This document shows, piece after piece, positions 15,418 to 25,119 of a DNA stretch of 64,000 bases. Both the position numbers and the translations under genes were made by a program. Every line of letters starts with the position of its first letter. Position 1 is the first letter of the stretch. This DNA is from Bacteroidales bacterium (GTDB lineage Bacteria > Bacteroidota > Bacteroidia > Bacteroidales > Paludibacteraceae): positions 62,001 to 126,000 of the forward strand of contig SFDZ01000005.1 in NCBI GenBank assembly GCA_004557405.1, given 5' to 3'. The notes under the pieces are model-generated. The model was given only the letters and a program-made list of their open reading frames with translations. It had not been told where the DNA came from and made no database searches.

Positions 15418-16533
15418 ATGAAGAAAGTATTTTTTGGCTCTGCAATGTTGGCTGTATTGCTGCTTGCAGGTTGTGAGAAAGAACAAAGTCAACTGACTTT
15501 GGACGGAATGGCCGGTGTGGCTAAAGTGCAAGGTAAGGTAACTTACGATGCAGGTTTCATGGTAGAAAATGGCGCTGTTGTTATGAACCCGGTTGCCGTG
15601 AAAGGTGGCGTCGATGTAGTGCTCGAAATCGCGTATAGCGAATATTCGACCGGTGCCGAAGGCAAAAAACAGTACACCACCAAGACTGCCGAAGACGGAA
15701 CGTATCAGTTCGAAATTCCTGTTGGTTTGAAAGCCATCAACGCCACTGTAGAGGTGTTGCCTTTCGAAGCCGCTTATGGCACGTTGGTCGATGGTTACGA
15801 GGCAGCCAATGTCATCGTCATCGAAAAAGCCATGTTCAACCAATCGTCAACCAAGAATGTATCGCTCGAAAATGCTAAAGTGCGCACGGCCGATTTGACC
15901 GTAGTTACTACCAGCAAATTCGATTATGCTTCGTTGAGCAAAGGCAAAAAAGTGAAAATCGAAGGTAATGTGTTTGTACAAAGCGAGGATTGGCTCGACA
16001 AAGAAACCATTACTAAAACGCAAGTGAACAAATCGCTCGATGCCAAAGTTGGTCAAAATGTTACGGTGTTGTTGGCGGTTGAGAATGTTACCGTATCGGA
16101 TGCACCGATGTTTATCTATTCGTTCCAAACAGTAGCATCGGACAATACAACGAAATCGTATGCTTTCGAAGTTCCTGTGCCTGACGCATGGAATTTGGCT
16201 GACGGCGATGTTAGTTTTGCTTGCACCATCGAAGATTTCTATGTAGAGGCCGAGAATGAAACGCTGGGTTACAAACACCTCTATTTCGATATTGACGGCG
16301 ACAAAGGTAAAACGCAATATCTGGCCGGTGTATGGAGCCTTGCCGCTTCGCCATCAGCCACTCCTTCGGTACTCAACACCGAGGTACCGCTGCAAATGCC
16401 TTCAATGAAGTTGCTGTTCGAACCGCGTCAAGACCAAGCCATTTATGGTGTGAACAAGAAAGACAAAGGCGATATGACCGGCAACTATGTGTCGAACAAT
16501 GTTTATGGTTGGACGTTGCCGTCGCTCGACTAA
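15418..16533 (+). CDS. Exported lipoprotein of unknown function
   Basis: A 371-residue lipoprotein: the signal peptide ends in the lipobox LLAGC (Cys19), followed by EKEQSQ. The mature part begins with a carboxypeptidase-regulatory-like beta sandwich (about residues 35-120: KVQGKVTYDAGFMVENGAV and AEDGTYQFEIPVG). A second beta-rich half has no motif I recognise. The ATG at 15418 is preferred over an in-frame upstream ATG at 15373 because it begins the signal peptide. It is followed 42 bp later by an outer-membrane protein gene with no promoter between, so both are probably made together at the surface. Confidence 0.8.
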   Translation: MKKVFFGSAMLAVLLLAGCEKEQSQLTLDGMAGVAKVQGKVTYDAGFMVENGAVVMNPVAVKGGVDVVLEIAYSEYSTGAEGKKQYTTKTAEDGTYQFEIPVGLKAINATVEVLPFEAAYGTLVDGYEAANVIVIEKAMFNQSSTKNVSLENAKVRTADLTVVTTSKFDYASLSKGKKVKIEGNVFVQSEDWLDKETITKTQVNKSLDAKVGQNVTVLLAVENVTVSDAPMFIYSFQTVASDNTTKSYAFEVPVPDAWNLADGDVSFACTIEDFYVEAENETLGYKHLYFDIDGDKGKTQYLAGVWSLAASPSATPSVLNTEVPLQMPSMKLLFEPRQDQAIYGVNKKDKGDMTGNYVSNNVYGWTLPSLD

Positions 16534-16574
16534 TACCCTGTTATTTCTTTTAACAACAAAAAGAGAGTAGTATT

Positions 16575-17483
16575 ATGAAGAAAATAGTTAGTTGTCTTTT
16601 GGTTGCAGCATTGGCTCTGCCGATGTTTGCACAAGAAGAAAACGCTGCGAAGAACGAATATCTGCCGGCAGCAGGCGATTTCGCCATCGGTTTCAATCTG
16701 AATCCGTTTGCAACTTTTGTCGGCAATATGTTCAACGGTACCATCGGTAATGCTATCGACAATAGCGAAATTGGTGGTGAAGCATTGCTGTCGAACATGA
16801 CGATGCCGAATGCTTATCCTGTGGTGTCGTTGCAAGGCAAATATATGTTTACCGACAATCTCGGTTTGCGTGCCAATATCGGTTTGTTGCTGACACGCCA
16901 AAACAACCGTGAATATGTGTTGGACGATGCTGCATTGGCTCTCGACCCGCTGTCGAAACAAAAAGTGATTGATGCCGAATATTTGTCGAGCAACGGCGGT
17001 AGTTTGTCGGTCGGTGTAGAATATCGTATCGGCAAAGGTCGTGTGCAAGGCGTGTTCAGCGGCAGTGCGCTGTATGCGTTCAGCGTAGCCAAAGCCACTT
17101 ACGAGTTTGGCAATGCCATCACCGAAGCCAACCAACGCCCGACTTCCGGCTCGTTTGTAACGTATGCTGCCATGTCGTCGCAAATGCCGAATGCACGTTT
17201 GCTGCGCGACTATACATCCGACGGCGTGCATACCATCGGTTTGGTGGGCAGTGTAGGTATCGAAGGTTTTGTGGCTCCGAAAATTTCGATTGGTGCCGAA
17301 GTGAACTTGGCTTTGCTCTACACATGGACACCGCAACAATATGGCGATTTCGAGGGCTTCAACTTGTTGACTTCGGAAGTGGAACGCTTCACCGATTTGA
17401 TTGCTCCGAAATCGAGCCAATTTGTTTTCGGTACACAAAATATTGGTGCCAATTTGTTCATGAATTTTTACTTCAATCGCTAA
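16575..17483 (+). CDS. Outer-membrane beta-barrel protein
   Basis: A 302-residue exported protein with a signal peptide (MKKIVSCLLVAALALPMFA, cleaved before QEE). Alternating-residue strands such as YPVVSLQGKYMFTDNLGLRA and GSLSVGVEYRIGKGRVQGVF fit an OmpA/porin-like barrel. The C-terminus NLFMNFYFNR is strand-like and aromatic. No specific family is recognised. It is the second gene of the operon with the lipoprotein, suggesting a shared envelope function. A strong terminator follows. Confidence 0.75.
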   Translation: MKKIVSCLLVAALALPMFAQEENAAKNEYLPAAGDFAIGFNLNPFATFVGNMFNGTIGNAIDNSEIGGEALLSNMTMPNAYPVVSLQGKYMFTDNLGLRANIGLLLTRQNNREYVLDDAALALDPLSKQKVIDAEYLSSNGGSLSVGVEYRIGKGRVQGVFSGSALYAFSVAKATYEFGNAITEANQRPTSGSFVTYAAMSSQMPNARLLRDYTSDGVHTIGLVGSVGIEGFVAPKISIGAEVNLALLYTWTPQQYGDFEGFNLLTSEVERFTDLIAPKSSQFVFGTQNIGANLFMNFYFNR

Positions 17484-17512
17484 TAAAGTGTTGAAGGATA
17501 ATGGTTTATGCG

Positions 17513-17549
17513 AGTGTCGCTCCGTTTTTTCGGGGCGACACTTTTTTTT
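17513..17549 (+). terminator. Terminator of the lipoprotein / outer-membrane protein operon
   Basis: A 12-bp stem with one G-T pair (AGTGTCGCTCCG 17513-17524 with CGGGGCGACACT 17531-17542), a 6-T loop and an 8-T tail. Confidence 0.92.
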
Positions 17550-17564
17550 GTGCGCAAAAATTGC

Positions 17565-17572
17565 TAATTTTG
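17565..17572 (+). promoter_or_regulatory. radA -7 box
   Basis: TAATTTTG, 21 nt before the ATG. A TTG at 17548-17550 is too close to be an ideal -33. Confidence 0.5.
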
Positions 17573-17593
17573 TGGCATTATCGCGAATGAGAG

Positions 17594-18958
17594 ATGAAAG
17601 AGAAGATTGTCTATTTTTGTAAGGAGTGTGGTGCCGATTATCCCAAAGCGTACGGGCGTTGTCCGGCGTGTGGCGCATGGAATTCGTTTGTGGAGCAGAA
17701 AGTGCGCAAAGAGCCTGTAGCGAAGGTGTCGGGGCGTGGTTTTGTGGCGTCGGGCAGCCGTCCGGTGCGCATAGCCGAGGTGGATGCTCATGCCGAGATG
17801 CGTATCGATACGATGAATGCCGAACTGAATAGGGTGTTGGGCGGCGGCTTGGTGCCCGGCTCGTTGGTGCTGATAGGCGGTGAACCAGGCATCGGCAAAT
17901 CGACGTTGGTGTTGCAGGTGGCGCTACGCATGGCCGGAAAGAAAATTTTGTATGTCTCGGGCGAGGAGAGCGTGAACCAACTGAAAATGCGTTCGGAGCG
18001 CATCGGCCGCATGGAAAGCGATTGCTACATTGTGAGCGAAACATCGTTGGAGCAGATTTTTGTACACATCGACAATGTGAAACCCGACATCGTGATAGTC
18101 GATTCGATTCAGACCATCGCGACGGAAACGGCCGAGTCGTCGCCGGGAAGCATTTCGCAGGTGCGCGAATGTTCGGCGGCGCTGCTCAAATTTGCCAAAG
18201 AATCGGCTGTGCCGGTGTTGCTGATTGGCCATATCACGAAAGAGGGTAGTTTGGCCGGCCCGAAAATTCTGGAACATATTGTCGATACGGTGTTGCAGTT
18301 CGAGGGCGACAGACATTATCTCTACCGCATATTGCGTGCTAACAAAAATCGTTTTGGCAGCACCGACGAGTTGGCCATATTCGAGATGCAGCAAAGCGGT
18401 TTGCGCGAGGTGTCGAATCCGTCGGAGTTGCTGCTGACTCAAAATCACGATGGATTGAGTGGCGTGGCCATTGCTGCGATGATAGAGGGCGTTCGCCCGT
18501 TTCTGATTGAGGTTCAGGCACTTGTGAGTACGGCTGCATACGGGACACCGCAACGTTCGGCCACCGGATTCGACATTCGTCGTATGAATATGCTGTTGGC
18601 CGTGTTGGAAAAACGCGCCGGTTTCAAACTGATGCAGAAAGATGTTTTTCTGAACATTGCCGGCGGTTTGCGCGTGAACGATCCGGCTATCGATTTGGCT
18701 GTGCTGGCGGCGGTGTTGTCGTCCAATTTGGACATTACGCTCGACAATACAACGTGTCTGACGGGCGAAGTCGGGTTGTCGGGCGAAATCCGTCCGGTGA
18801 ACCGCATCGAACAACGCATAGCCGAAGCACAAAAATTAGGCTTCTCCAAAATTATTGTGCCGGAATTCAACTACAAGCAGTTGTCGAAAACCAATTGGAA
18901 AATCGACGTGGTGTCGGTGCACAAGGTCGAAGAGGCGTTTCGCGTGTTGTTTGGTTGA
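17594..18958 (+). CDS. radA: DNA repair protein RadA (Sms)
   Basis: A 454-residue RecA-related helicase promoting branch migration in recombinational repair. The N-terminal zinc finger is CKECGADYPKAYGRCPAC. Walker A is GEPGIGKST (about 96-104), and the RadA-specific KNRFGS motif is in RANKNRFGSTDEL. The C-terminal Lon-like domain is present (GFDIRRMNMLLAVLEKRAG, LTGEVGLSGEIRPV). Length and order are standard. It ends at the hairpin it shares with the convergent trkH. Confidence 0.97.
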   Translation: MKEKIVYFCKECGADYPKAYGRCPACGAWNSFVEQKVRKEPVAKVSGRGFVASGSRPVRIAEVDAHAEMRIDTMNAELNRVLGGGLVPGSLVLIGGEPGIGKSTLVLQVALRMAGKKILYVSGEESVNQLKMRSERIGRMESDCYIVSETSLEQIFVHIDNVKPDIVIVDSIQTIATETAESSPGSISQVRECSAALLKFAKESAVPVLLIGHITKEGSLAGPKILEHIVDTVLQFEGDRHYLYRILRANKNRFGSTDELAIFEMQQSGLREVSNPSELLLTQNHDGLSGVAIAAMIEGVRPFLIEVQALVSTAAYGTPQRSATGFDIRRMNMLLAVLEKRAGFKLMQKDVFLNIAGGLRVNDPAIDLAVLAAVLSSNLDITLDNTTCLTGEVGLSGEIRPVNRIEQRIAEAQKLGFSKIIVPEFNYKQLSKTNWKIDVVSVHKVEEAFRVLFG

Positions 18959-18980
18959 TGCCGATTTCGCGCGACGGGAA

Positions 18981-19020
18981 ACAAGAGGGTGTTCGTAATC
19001 CGAGCACTCTCTTGTCTATT
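18981..19020. terminator. Terminator between radA and trkH
   Basis: A 15-bp stem with two G-U pairs (18981-18995 with 19001-19015, loop TAATC). A T run follows on the plus strand for radA; the hairpin directly abuts the trkH stop on the minus strand. Confidence 0.88.
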
Positions 19021-20485
19021 TTTTCCAGAATGTCGGCGAGAATAGTACCAACACGGTGAATAATTCCAAACGTCCGATGAGCATAATGAACGCCAAGAAC
19101 CATTTTGTAAACGTGGGCAGGGCGGCGAAACTGCCGGCCGGTCCGCAACTGCCGATGCCGGGGCCTACGTTGCTGATGGCTGTCAGTGTGGCACCAAACG
19201 ATTCGCCCAACGGCATGCCGGAGAGCGCCACAACGAATGTGCTGATGATAATGATGCCGACATAAATGACCGTGAAAGCGTGTATGTTGCTGATGGTGTT
19301 CTCGGGCACGACATGCTGATTGATGCGTACAGGCAAAATGGCTTTGGGGTGAATAAGGCGTTTCATCTCGTAGTAGCCGTTTTTACAAACCAGCAATAAA
19401 CGAATGATTTTCAGCCCGCCGCTGGTGGAGCCGGCCGAGCCGCCGCTTAACATCAGCAGCAACAGCAGCGCCCACACTACCGGTTTCCACAACATGAAAT
19501 CGGCCGTGCTGAAACCTGTCGTGGTAATAATGGAAACCACTTGGAACAGACTCTCGCGGAAGGTGCTTTCGAAGTCGGCTGCCGAATGCACGCCTTTGTA
19601 CATCACCAATCCGAGTGTGATGGCAATGGTGAAGGCCGCGATGGTCAGCAGATAGGTGCGCAACTCTTCGTCGTGCCACAATTTGTCGAACCGCCGTTTG
19701 ATGAATGCCCAATAGAGCAGTGCAAAGTTGGTGCCGGCCAACACCATAAACAGAATGATGGTGTACTGAATGAACGGCGAATCCCAATAAGCGATGCTGG
19801 CCTGTTTTGTGGAGTAACCGCCTGTAGCCATGGTTGTTAGCGCATGACAAACCGCATCGAAAGCCGACATGCCGCCGATGTACAGCATGATGGCTTCGAT
19901 GCCCGTCAGTACGACGTATAGTCCCCACAGTTGTCGGGCTGTGTTTTTGATGCGCGGTTGCAGTTTGTCGTAGGTCGGGCCGGGCACTTCGGCCATGAAA
20001 AGTTGCATATTTCCACCCAAAAATGGCAGTACGGCCAACGACAACACAACGATACCCATGCCACCCAACCATTGTATCAGGCTGCGCCAAAAGAGCAGTC
20101 CGTGTGGCAGGGATTCGATGTCGGTCAGAACGGATGCGCCTGTGGTGGTGAAACCCGACATGGTTTCGAAAAACGCATCGGTTGGCGACAAAATGGAACC
20201 GTTGAGCAGGAACGGCAACATACCGAACAACGAAAAAAAGACCCATACCACCGCAACGATGCAGTAGCCTTCGCGCACGCCAAGTTGGCGTGGTGCGCGG
20301 AGTCCGGCCAAATAGCCGAGCAAGCCGCCTAATGCAGTGATTCCGGCCGATTCGAGCAACGGTAAAAGGTCGGATTCGCCATAAATGAGTGCTACGCCTG
20401 CCGCCAAAAGCAGAAAAAATGTTTCGGTGCAGAGCAGTAAGCCCAAAATCCGGAATACGAGGCGATAATTAAAGGTTTTGGTCAT
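19016..20485 (-). CDS. trkH: Trk-type potassium transporter membrane subunit
   Basis: A 489-residue integral membrane protein with four channel-like repeats. The pore-loop threonine/glycine signatures are visible in MSGFTTTGASVL and TTTGFSTADF. TrkH forms the K+ pathway and is gated by the cytosolic ring protein TrkA. The start lies 3 bp after the trkA stop, so the two are translated from one message. Confidence 0.95.
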   Translation of the reverse strand: MTKTFNYRLVFRILGLLLCTETFFLLLAAGVALIYGESDLLPLLESAGITALGGLLGYLAGLRAPRQLGVREGYCIVAVVWVFFSLFGMLPFLLNGSILSPTDAFFETMSGFTTTGASVLTDIESLPHGLLFWRSLIQWLGGMGIVVLSLAVLPFLGGNMQLFMAEVPGPTYDKLQPRIKNTARQLWGLYVVLTGIEAIMLYIGGMSAFDAVCHALTTMATGGYSTKQASIAYWDSPFIQYTIILFMVLAGTNFALLYWAFIKRRFDKLWHDEELRTYLLTIAAFTIAITLGLVMYKGVHSAADFESTFRESLFQVVSIITTTGFSTADFMLWKPVVWALLLLLMLSGGSAGSTSGGLKIIRLLLVCKNGYYEMKRLIHPKAILPVRINQHVVPENTISNIHAFTVIYVGIIIISTFVVALSGMPLGESFGATLTAISNVGPGIGSCGPAGSFAALPTFTKWFLAFIMLIGRLELFTVLVLFSPTFWKK

Positions 20486-20488
20486 GGC

Positions 20489-21826
20489 CTAATTGTTGAA
20501 AAATTTTGCGATTTTCCGAATGCTTGTTGCCATGCAGAATATGACGACGTGGTCGCCCGGCAGAATGATGGTACTACCGCTCACCACCATACCTTGTCCG
20601 TTGCGAATGATGCCGCCGATGTTGACATTTTCGGGTAGGCGCAGGTCTTTGACGGAACCGCGTGTTATTTTGTCGCCCGGTTTTACTACAAATTCTACCA
20701 CTTCGGCATCGGAGTAGGTTAAACAGGTAACGTTTAGCACATCGTCGTCGAGGGTGAGTTGATAGATGTGGCTGGCGGCAATCAGTTTTTTGTTGATGAC
20801 AGTGCCGATGTCCAAGTTCTCGGCCAGATCGATGTAGTCGATGTTTTCGACTTCGGCGATGGTCTTGCGAATGCCGAATTGTTTGGCTGCCAAACAGGCC
20901 AGCACGTTCGATTCCGAGTCGCCGGTCAAAGCGAGGAATGCGTCGGCATCTTCGATGCCTTCTTCGCGCAGCAGTTCCACATTCCGACAATCGCCGTTGA
21001 TGAGCAGAGCGTTGCGTATTTTTTCGGCTAAAGTAAAACAGCGGTTGCGGTCTTGCTCGATGACTTTGACGCGGATGTTTTTCGACAGCAGGTTGATGGT
21101 GTTGATGGCGATGCGACTGCCGCCCATGATAATCAGGCTGTTGATGTCGAATGCTGTTTTGCCGGCTTGTTCGCGCACATATTCCAAATTGTCGGGTGTG
21201 CAGATGAAGTAGACGATGTCGTTGGCCAGAATTTTGTCGGCGCCGCACGGAATGATGGTGTGATTGTTGCGCTTGATGGCCACCACCCGATAGCGATGAT
21301 GGTCGAAGAAACCGGTGCTGAATGCTTTGTTTAGCAGTTGTGCGTTGTCGCGCACTTTCAGACACACCACTATCAGGGCTTCGTCGCAAAACGACCGATA
21401 TTCGCGTAACCAGCCGCGTTTCAGCAGGTTGGCTATCTCTTTGGCAGCCAACATTTCGGGGTAAATGAGCGAATCGACGCCCATTTTTTTGAAAAATTCG
21501 GCATTCTCGGTTTCGAGGTACTCTTTGTTGTCGATGCGCGATACCGTTTTTTTTGCGCCCAGATTGGTGGCCAGCATGCACGCTGTCATGTTTACACTTT
21601 CGTGTGGCGTAACGGCGATAAACAAATCAACGCCATTGACGCCGGCCTCTTTTAGGTCATTTATCGAGGTGGGCGACCCCACTTTTGTCAGCAAATCGTA
21701 TGAGGTTGATAGGTCTTTCAGCCGCTCTTCGTCGCTGTCCATGATGACAATGTCTTGGTTCTCGTTTGCGAGCATTTTGGCGGCGTGGTGTCCTACTTCG
21801 CCTGCACCAACGATGAGTATTTTCAT
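20489..21826 (-). CDS. trkA: Trk potassium transporter NAD-binding subunit TrkA
   Basis: A 445-residue peripheral protein with two RCK modules, each a Rossmann domain followed by a TrkA-C domain. The first nucleotide loop is [14 protein letters not shown] at the N-terminus; the second is [17 protein letters not shown] in the middle. Length and duplication are standard for full-length TrkA. The ATG overlaps the dxs stop by four bases (ATGA). It regulates the TrkH channel through nucleotide binding. Confidence 0.96.
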   Translation of the reverse strand: MKILIVGAGEVGHHAAKMLANENQDIVIMDSDEERLKDLSTSYDLLTKVGSPTSINDLKEAGVNGVDLFIAVTPHESVNMTACMLATNLGAKKTVSRIDNKEYLETENAEFFKKMGVDSLIYPEMLAAKEIANLLKRGWLREYRSFCDEALIVVCLKVRDNAQLLNKAFSTGFFDHHRYRVVAIKRNNHTIIPCGADKILANDIVYFICTPDNLEYVREQAGKTAFDINSLIIMGGSRIAINTINLLSKNIRVKVIEQDRNRCFTLAEKIRNALLINGDCRNVELLREEGIEDADAFLALTGDSESNVLACLAAKQFGIRKTIAEVENIDYIDLAENLDIGTVINKKLIAASHIYQLTLDDDVLNVTCLTYSDAEVVEFVVKPGDKITRGSVKDLRLPENVNIGGIIRNGQGMVVSGSTIILPGDHVVIFCMATSIRKIAKFFNN

Positions 21827-23748
21827 AACTTATTGTCCGTTAGTTGGTTGTCTGAATTTAATTTTGTGATTATGGTGTTGGCTATGCCTTCGGCGTCCAT
21901 GCCAAGCATGTGGTAGAGTTCGGCTTGCGTGCCGTGTTCTACAAATTGGTCGTCGATGCCGATGCGGGTAACGTGTGGTTGATAGTCGTTGTCGGCCATA
22001 AATTCGAGAACAGCGCTGCCCAAACCGCCGGCAATTACGCCGTCTTCGACGGTGAAAATATGCTTGAAATGTTGTCCTACTTCGTGCAGTATGTGCGTGT
22101 CGATGGGTTTCAGAAAACGCATGTCGTAGTGCGCAATGCTGCTGCCGGTGCGTTGTGCGACCGTGGCGATGGCTTTTCGCACCGTATTGCCGATAGGTCC
22201 CAACGACAAAACAACGGCATCGGTGCCGTGCTTTAGTAGTTGTCCTTGTCCGATGGGCAGTACCTGCATGGCATTTCGCCAATCGGTTAGCACTCCACGC
22301 CCGCGCGGATAGCGGATGACAAATGCACCTTGGTCGGGCTGTTGGGCGGTGAACATCAGGTTGCGCAGTTCGTGTTCGTTCAGTGGCGAGGCAATGGTCA
22401 GATTGGGTATGCACCGAAAGTATGCCAAGTCGAATTCGCCTTGGTGCGTGGCGCCATCGCTGCCGACGAGTCCGGCGCGGTCGAGGCAGAAAACGACATT
22501 CAACTGTTGCAGTGCTACATCGTGTATCACATTGTCGTAGGCGCGCTGCATAAACGACGAATAGATGTTGCAAAACGGCAGAAATCCTTCGGTGGCCAAG
22601 CCGGCCGAAAAGGTAACAGCGTGCCCTTCGGCAATGCCGACATCGAAAGTGCGGTCGGGCATGGCTTTCATCATGTACGTCATCGAACAGCCGCTTGGCA
22701 TGGCCGGCGTTATACCAACTATTTTGTCGTTTTGCTCGGCCAATTCGAGCAGTGTATGCCCGAATACATCTTGAAACAATGGCGGCTGATTGTCGGTGTT
22801 GTGCAGAATGCGTTGACCGGTTTGCGGGTCGAATTCGCCCGGTGCATGCCATACGGTTACCGATTTTTCGGCAGGCGCGTAGCCTTTCCCTTTTTTGGTG
22901 ATGATGTGCAATACTTTCGGCCCTTTGAAATTTTTTATTTCGTTCAGCGTGTTCACCAGCAATTCGACGTTGTGTCCGTCCACCGGCCCGAAGTAGCGCA
23001 TGTTCAGCCCTTCGAAGATGTTGTTGTCGGTGTTCGAACGTAGCGATTTCAACGAATTGCTCAAGCGCAGTATTTTGTTGCGGCTTTTGTCATCAACAAT
23101 GTGCAGCGCACGCAGCATTTTGTAGATGGCGTACCGCCACCGATTGTAGGTTGGCGAGGTGTGTATACGCCCCAAAAAATGGCTGATGCCGCCTTTTATC
23201 GGGTCGATGGCCATGTGGTTGTCGTTGAGTATCACCAACAGATTGTTGGGGTTGGTCGATGCGTTGTTAAGCCCTTCGAATGCCAAACCGCCGGTCATGG
23301 CACCATCGCCAATGACAGCCACTACCTGCCGCTTTTCGTGGTGTAGTTTCGCCGCAATCGACAATCCCAAGGCCGCCGAGATGGAGGTTGATGAGTGTCC
23401 CACGCCAAATATGTCGTACTCGCTCTCTTTGGGTGTCGGGAATCCGCTTAAACCGCGAAACTGACGATTGGTATGAAAACGGGCGCGTCGGCCGGTGAGT
23501 ATTTTGTGGGCGTATGCCTGATGCCCTACATCCCACACCACGCGGTCGTAAGGCGTGTCGAATACATAGTGAATGGCGACCGTCAATTCTATCACGCCAA
23601 GGCTTGCGCCCAAATGGCCGGGGTTGTGCGCCAACTCGTTGATGATGAATTGCCGCAACTCGCTACATAATGTCGGCAGTTGATCGTGCGAGAGCCGTTT
23701 CAAATCGGCCGGAGAATTTATTTGCTCTAATAACATATCGGAATGCAA
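21823..23748 (-). CDS. dxs: 1-deoxy-D-xylulose-5-phosphate synthase
   Basis: A 641-residue thiamine-diphosphate enzyme that condenses pyruvate and glyceraldehyde 3-phosphate in the first step of the MEP pathway. Visible motifs are [10 protein letters not shown], the TPP-binding [16 protein letters not shown], and the transketolase segment [19 protein letters not shown]. The ATG at 23748 gives MHSDMLLEQ; an internal ATG at 23736 is also possible. It sits inside a divIC-rluA-like-dxs-trkA-trkH operon. ispF of the same pathway is at 40745. Confidence 0.97.
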   Translation of the reverse strand: MHSDMLLEQINSPADLKRLSHDQLPTLCSELRQFIINELAHNPGHLGASLGVIELTVAIHYVFDTPYDRVVWDVGHQAYAHKILTGRRARFHTNRQFRGLSGFPTPKESEYDIFGVGHSSTSISAALGLSIAAKLHHEKRQVVAVIGDGAMTGGLAFEGLNNASTNPNNLLVILNDNHMAIDPIKGGISHFLGRIHTSPTYNRWRYAIYKMLRALHIVDDKSRNKILRLSNSLKSLRSNTDNNIFEGLNMRYFGPVDGHNVELLVNTLNEIKNFKGPKVLHIITKKGKGYAPAEKSVTVWHAPGEFDPQTGQRILHNTDNQPPLFQDVFGHTLLELAEQNDKIVGITPAMPSGCSMTYMMKAMPDRTFDVGIAEGHAVTFSAGLATEGFLPFCNIYSSFMQRAYDNVIHDVALQQLNVVFCLDRAGLVGSDGATHQGEFDLAYFRCIPNLTIASPLNEHELRNLMFTAQQPDQGAFVIRYPRGRGVLTDWRNAMQVLPIGQGQLLKHGTDAVVLSLGPIGNTVRKAIATVAQRTGSSIAHYDMRFLKPIDTHILHEVGQHFKHIFTVEDGVIAGGLGSAVLEFMADNDYQPHVTRIGIDDQFVEHGTQAELYHMLGMDAEGIANTIITKLNSDNQLTDNKL

Positions 23749-23772
23749 ACGCGCTTTTTGACGATTGAAAAA

Positions 23773-24621
23773 CTATTGAAAATAAGCAGGTATGCCGGTA
23801 TCGAAACAGAGGGGCTTGCCTGTGAACGGATGATAAAACGACAAGGTTTGTGCGTGCAGACACAACCGACCTATCGGATTGCTACGCGCGCCGAAACGTT
23901 TGTCGCCGGCGATGGGTGTGCCGACTGTGGCCAACTGCACCCGCATCTGGCTGTTGTAGTCGGTAACCGGCGTCAATGCCATCTGTGCAAAACGACCGTT
24001 GGTTTTCAGTACTTTGAAATGCGTTGTTGCTTTGCGGCCGCCATTGTCGTCCGTTGCCGCAACGGGCTTGTTTCTCAGTCGGTCGTGTGTCAGCCAATGT
24101 ACCAAAGTTCCATTTTGCTGTGTTGGCTCGCCTTCGACCACCGCAATGAATGTTTGTTGCACAGCACCTTTGTGCCAATCGCTGTTCAAACGTTTGAAAG
24201 CCTCGTCGGATTTGGCAAACAGCAACAAGCCTGACACTTCGCGGTCGAGCGGATGCACCAACAAGACGTTGGCCTCTTTCTGATGTCGCGCCACATGTTC
24301 GCACGCAATGCTGTAGGCTGTTTCTTTGCCTGCGGTCGCTCCGCTCTGACTGATGACGCCATATTTCTTATCGACAATCAGCAAGTCGTTGTCTTCGAAC
24401 ACAATACGAATTTTGTTATTCGGATTTGGCGCATGTTCGCCTATGGCGCGTACGGCTACGGTGTCGCCGGCGTGCAACACGGTATCGAAAGCGGTGGTTA
24501 CTCGCCCATTGACAGCCACTTGCCGATGCGCTAAGTACGATTTGATGGTGCTGCGGCTTTTGTCGGACAACTGCTCCGTCAAAAAGTTGAACAAGGTTGT
24601 CTTGTCCGTAACCCGCAACAA
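23773..24621 (-). CDS. RluA-family pseudouridine synthase with disturbed 5' end
   Basis: An S4 RNA-binding domain (about residues 8-60, KSRSTIKSYLAHRQVAVNGR) precedes an RluA catalytic domain of about 200 residues. The catalytic segment is HPLDREVSG; the family consensus is HRLDxxTSG, so Asp is kept but the neighbouring Arg is Pro. MRVQLATVGTPIAGDKRFG matches the family's second motif. No conventional start opens this frame: TTG at 24621 is the first usable codon. A GTG at 24665 with a good AGGAG upstream would extend the protein (start MSVPYRKKQKESLLRV) were it not for an 8-bp tandem duplication at 24644-24659. It is 24 bp upstream of dxs. It modifies rRNA or tRNA; the target is unknown. Confidence 0.85.
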   Translation of the reverse strand: MLRVTDKTTLFNFLTEQLSDKSRSTIKSYLAHRQVAVNGRVTTAFDTVLHAGDTVAVRAIGEHAPNPNNKIRIVFEDNDLLIVDKKYGVISQSGATAGKETAYSIACEHVARHQKEANVLLVHPLDREVSGLLLFAKSDEAFKRLNSDWHKGAVQQTFIAVVEGEPTQQNGTLVHWLTHDRLRNKPVAATDDNGGRKATTHFKVLKTNGRFAQMALTPVTDYNSQMRVQLATVGTPIAGDKRFGARSNPIGRLCLHAQTLSFYHPFTGKPLCFDTGIPAYFQ

Positions 24622-24643
24622 CGATTCTTTTTGTTTCTTTCTA

Positions 24644-24659
24644 TATGGTACTATGGTAC
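24644..24659. repeat. 8-bp tandem duplication at the start of the RluA-like gene
   Basis: TATGGTAC occurs twice in direct succession. Starting at GTG 24665, the second copy shifts the frame into a TAG at 24651-24653. With one copy, the GTG would be in frame with the whole RluA-like protein. Confidence 0.85.
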
Positions 24660-24674
24660 TGACACGTCGTTCTC

Positions 24675-24971
24675 CTATTCGTTTATGATAAAAATCTCTT
24701 CGTTCGGCTTGTGCATCAAATACTCTTCGCGCGCAAATGTTTCTAAATTTTCGAGGCTGGAATTGAGTGCTTCGAGTTTGGCCTGGTTGGTTGCGATGTT
24801 TTGTTTGTAAAAAGCAATCTCTTTTTGCAGGTCGGCAATTTTTCGACGCGTATGCATACGATCTATCAGACTGTTTCCGTCAAAAAATGTAATGTACACA
24901 CCAAACGCCAACAGCGTAACAATGTACTTGTTGGTAAATAACAGTTTGATTTTTCGACCAAAACCATTCAT
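24675..24971 (-). CDS. Septum formation initiator family protein (FtsB/DivIC-like)
   Basis: A 98-residue bitopic membrane protein: short cytoplasmic N-terminus, one transmembrane helix (about 14-30, YIVTLLAFGVYITFF) and a coiled coil (about 38-80, TRRKIADLQKEIAFYKQNI). It ends with the family's typical EEYLMHKPNEEIFII. FtsB/DivIC proteins bridge FtsL and FtsQ in the divisome. The ATG at 24971 is chosen because the -7 box at 24997-25004 puts the message start near 24990. It is the first gene of the operon through trkH. Confidence 0.9.
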   Translation of the reverse strand: MNGFGRKIKLLFTNKYIVTLLAFGVYITFFDGNSLIDRMHTRRKIADLQKEIAFYKQNIATNQAKLEALNSSLENLETFAREEYLMHKPNEEIFIINE

Positions 24972-24996
24972 GCGCGATGCTTCCAAATCCAATCTG

Positions 24997-25004
24997 CAAA
25001 GATA
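24997..25004 (-). promoter_or_regulatory. -7 box of the divIC-rluA-like-dxs-trkAH operon
   Basis: The minus strand reads TATCTTTG. Divergent from the dnaX promoter about 90 bp away. Confidence 0.55.
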
Positions 25005-25086
25005 CTAAAAAAATATATTGATACTACCATTTGTGGCAGAAAACACAAAATATAGGTAAAAACTGTGATTTGTCGGCAAAAAATTG

Positions 25087-25094
25087 TATCTTTG
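25087..25094 (+). promoter_or_regulatory. dnaX -7 box
   Basis: TATCTTTG, 25 nt before the ATG. The upstream TTG at 25070-25072 is closer than the usual spacing. Confidence 0.55.
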
Positions 25095-25119
25095 CACACT
25101 CGCTTAAAAAGTTTTTCGT

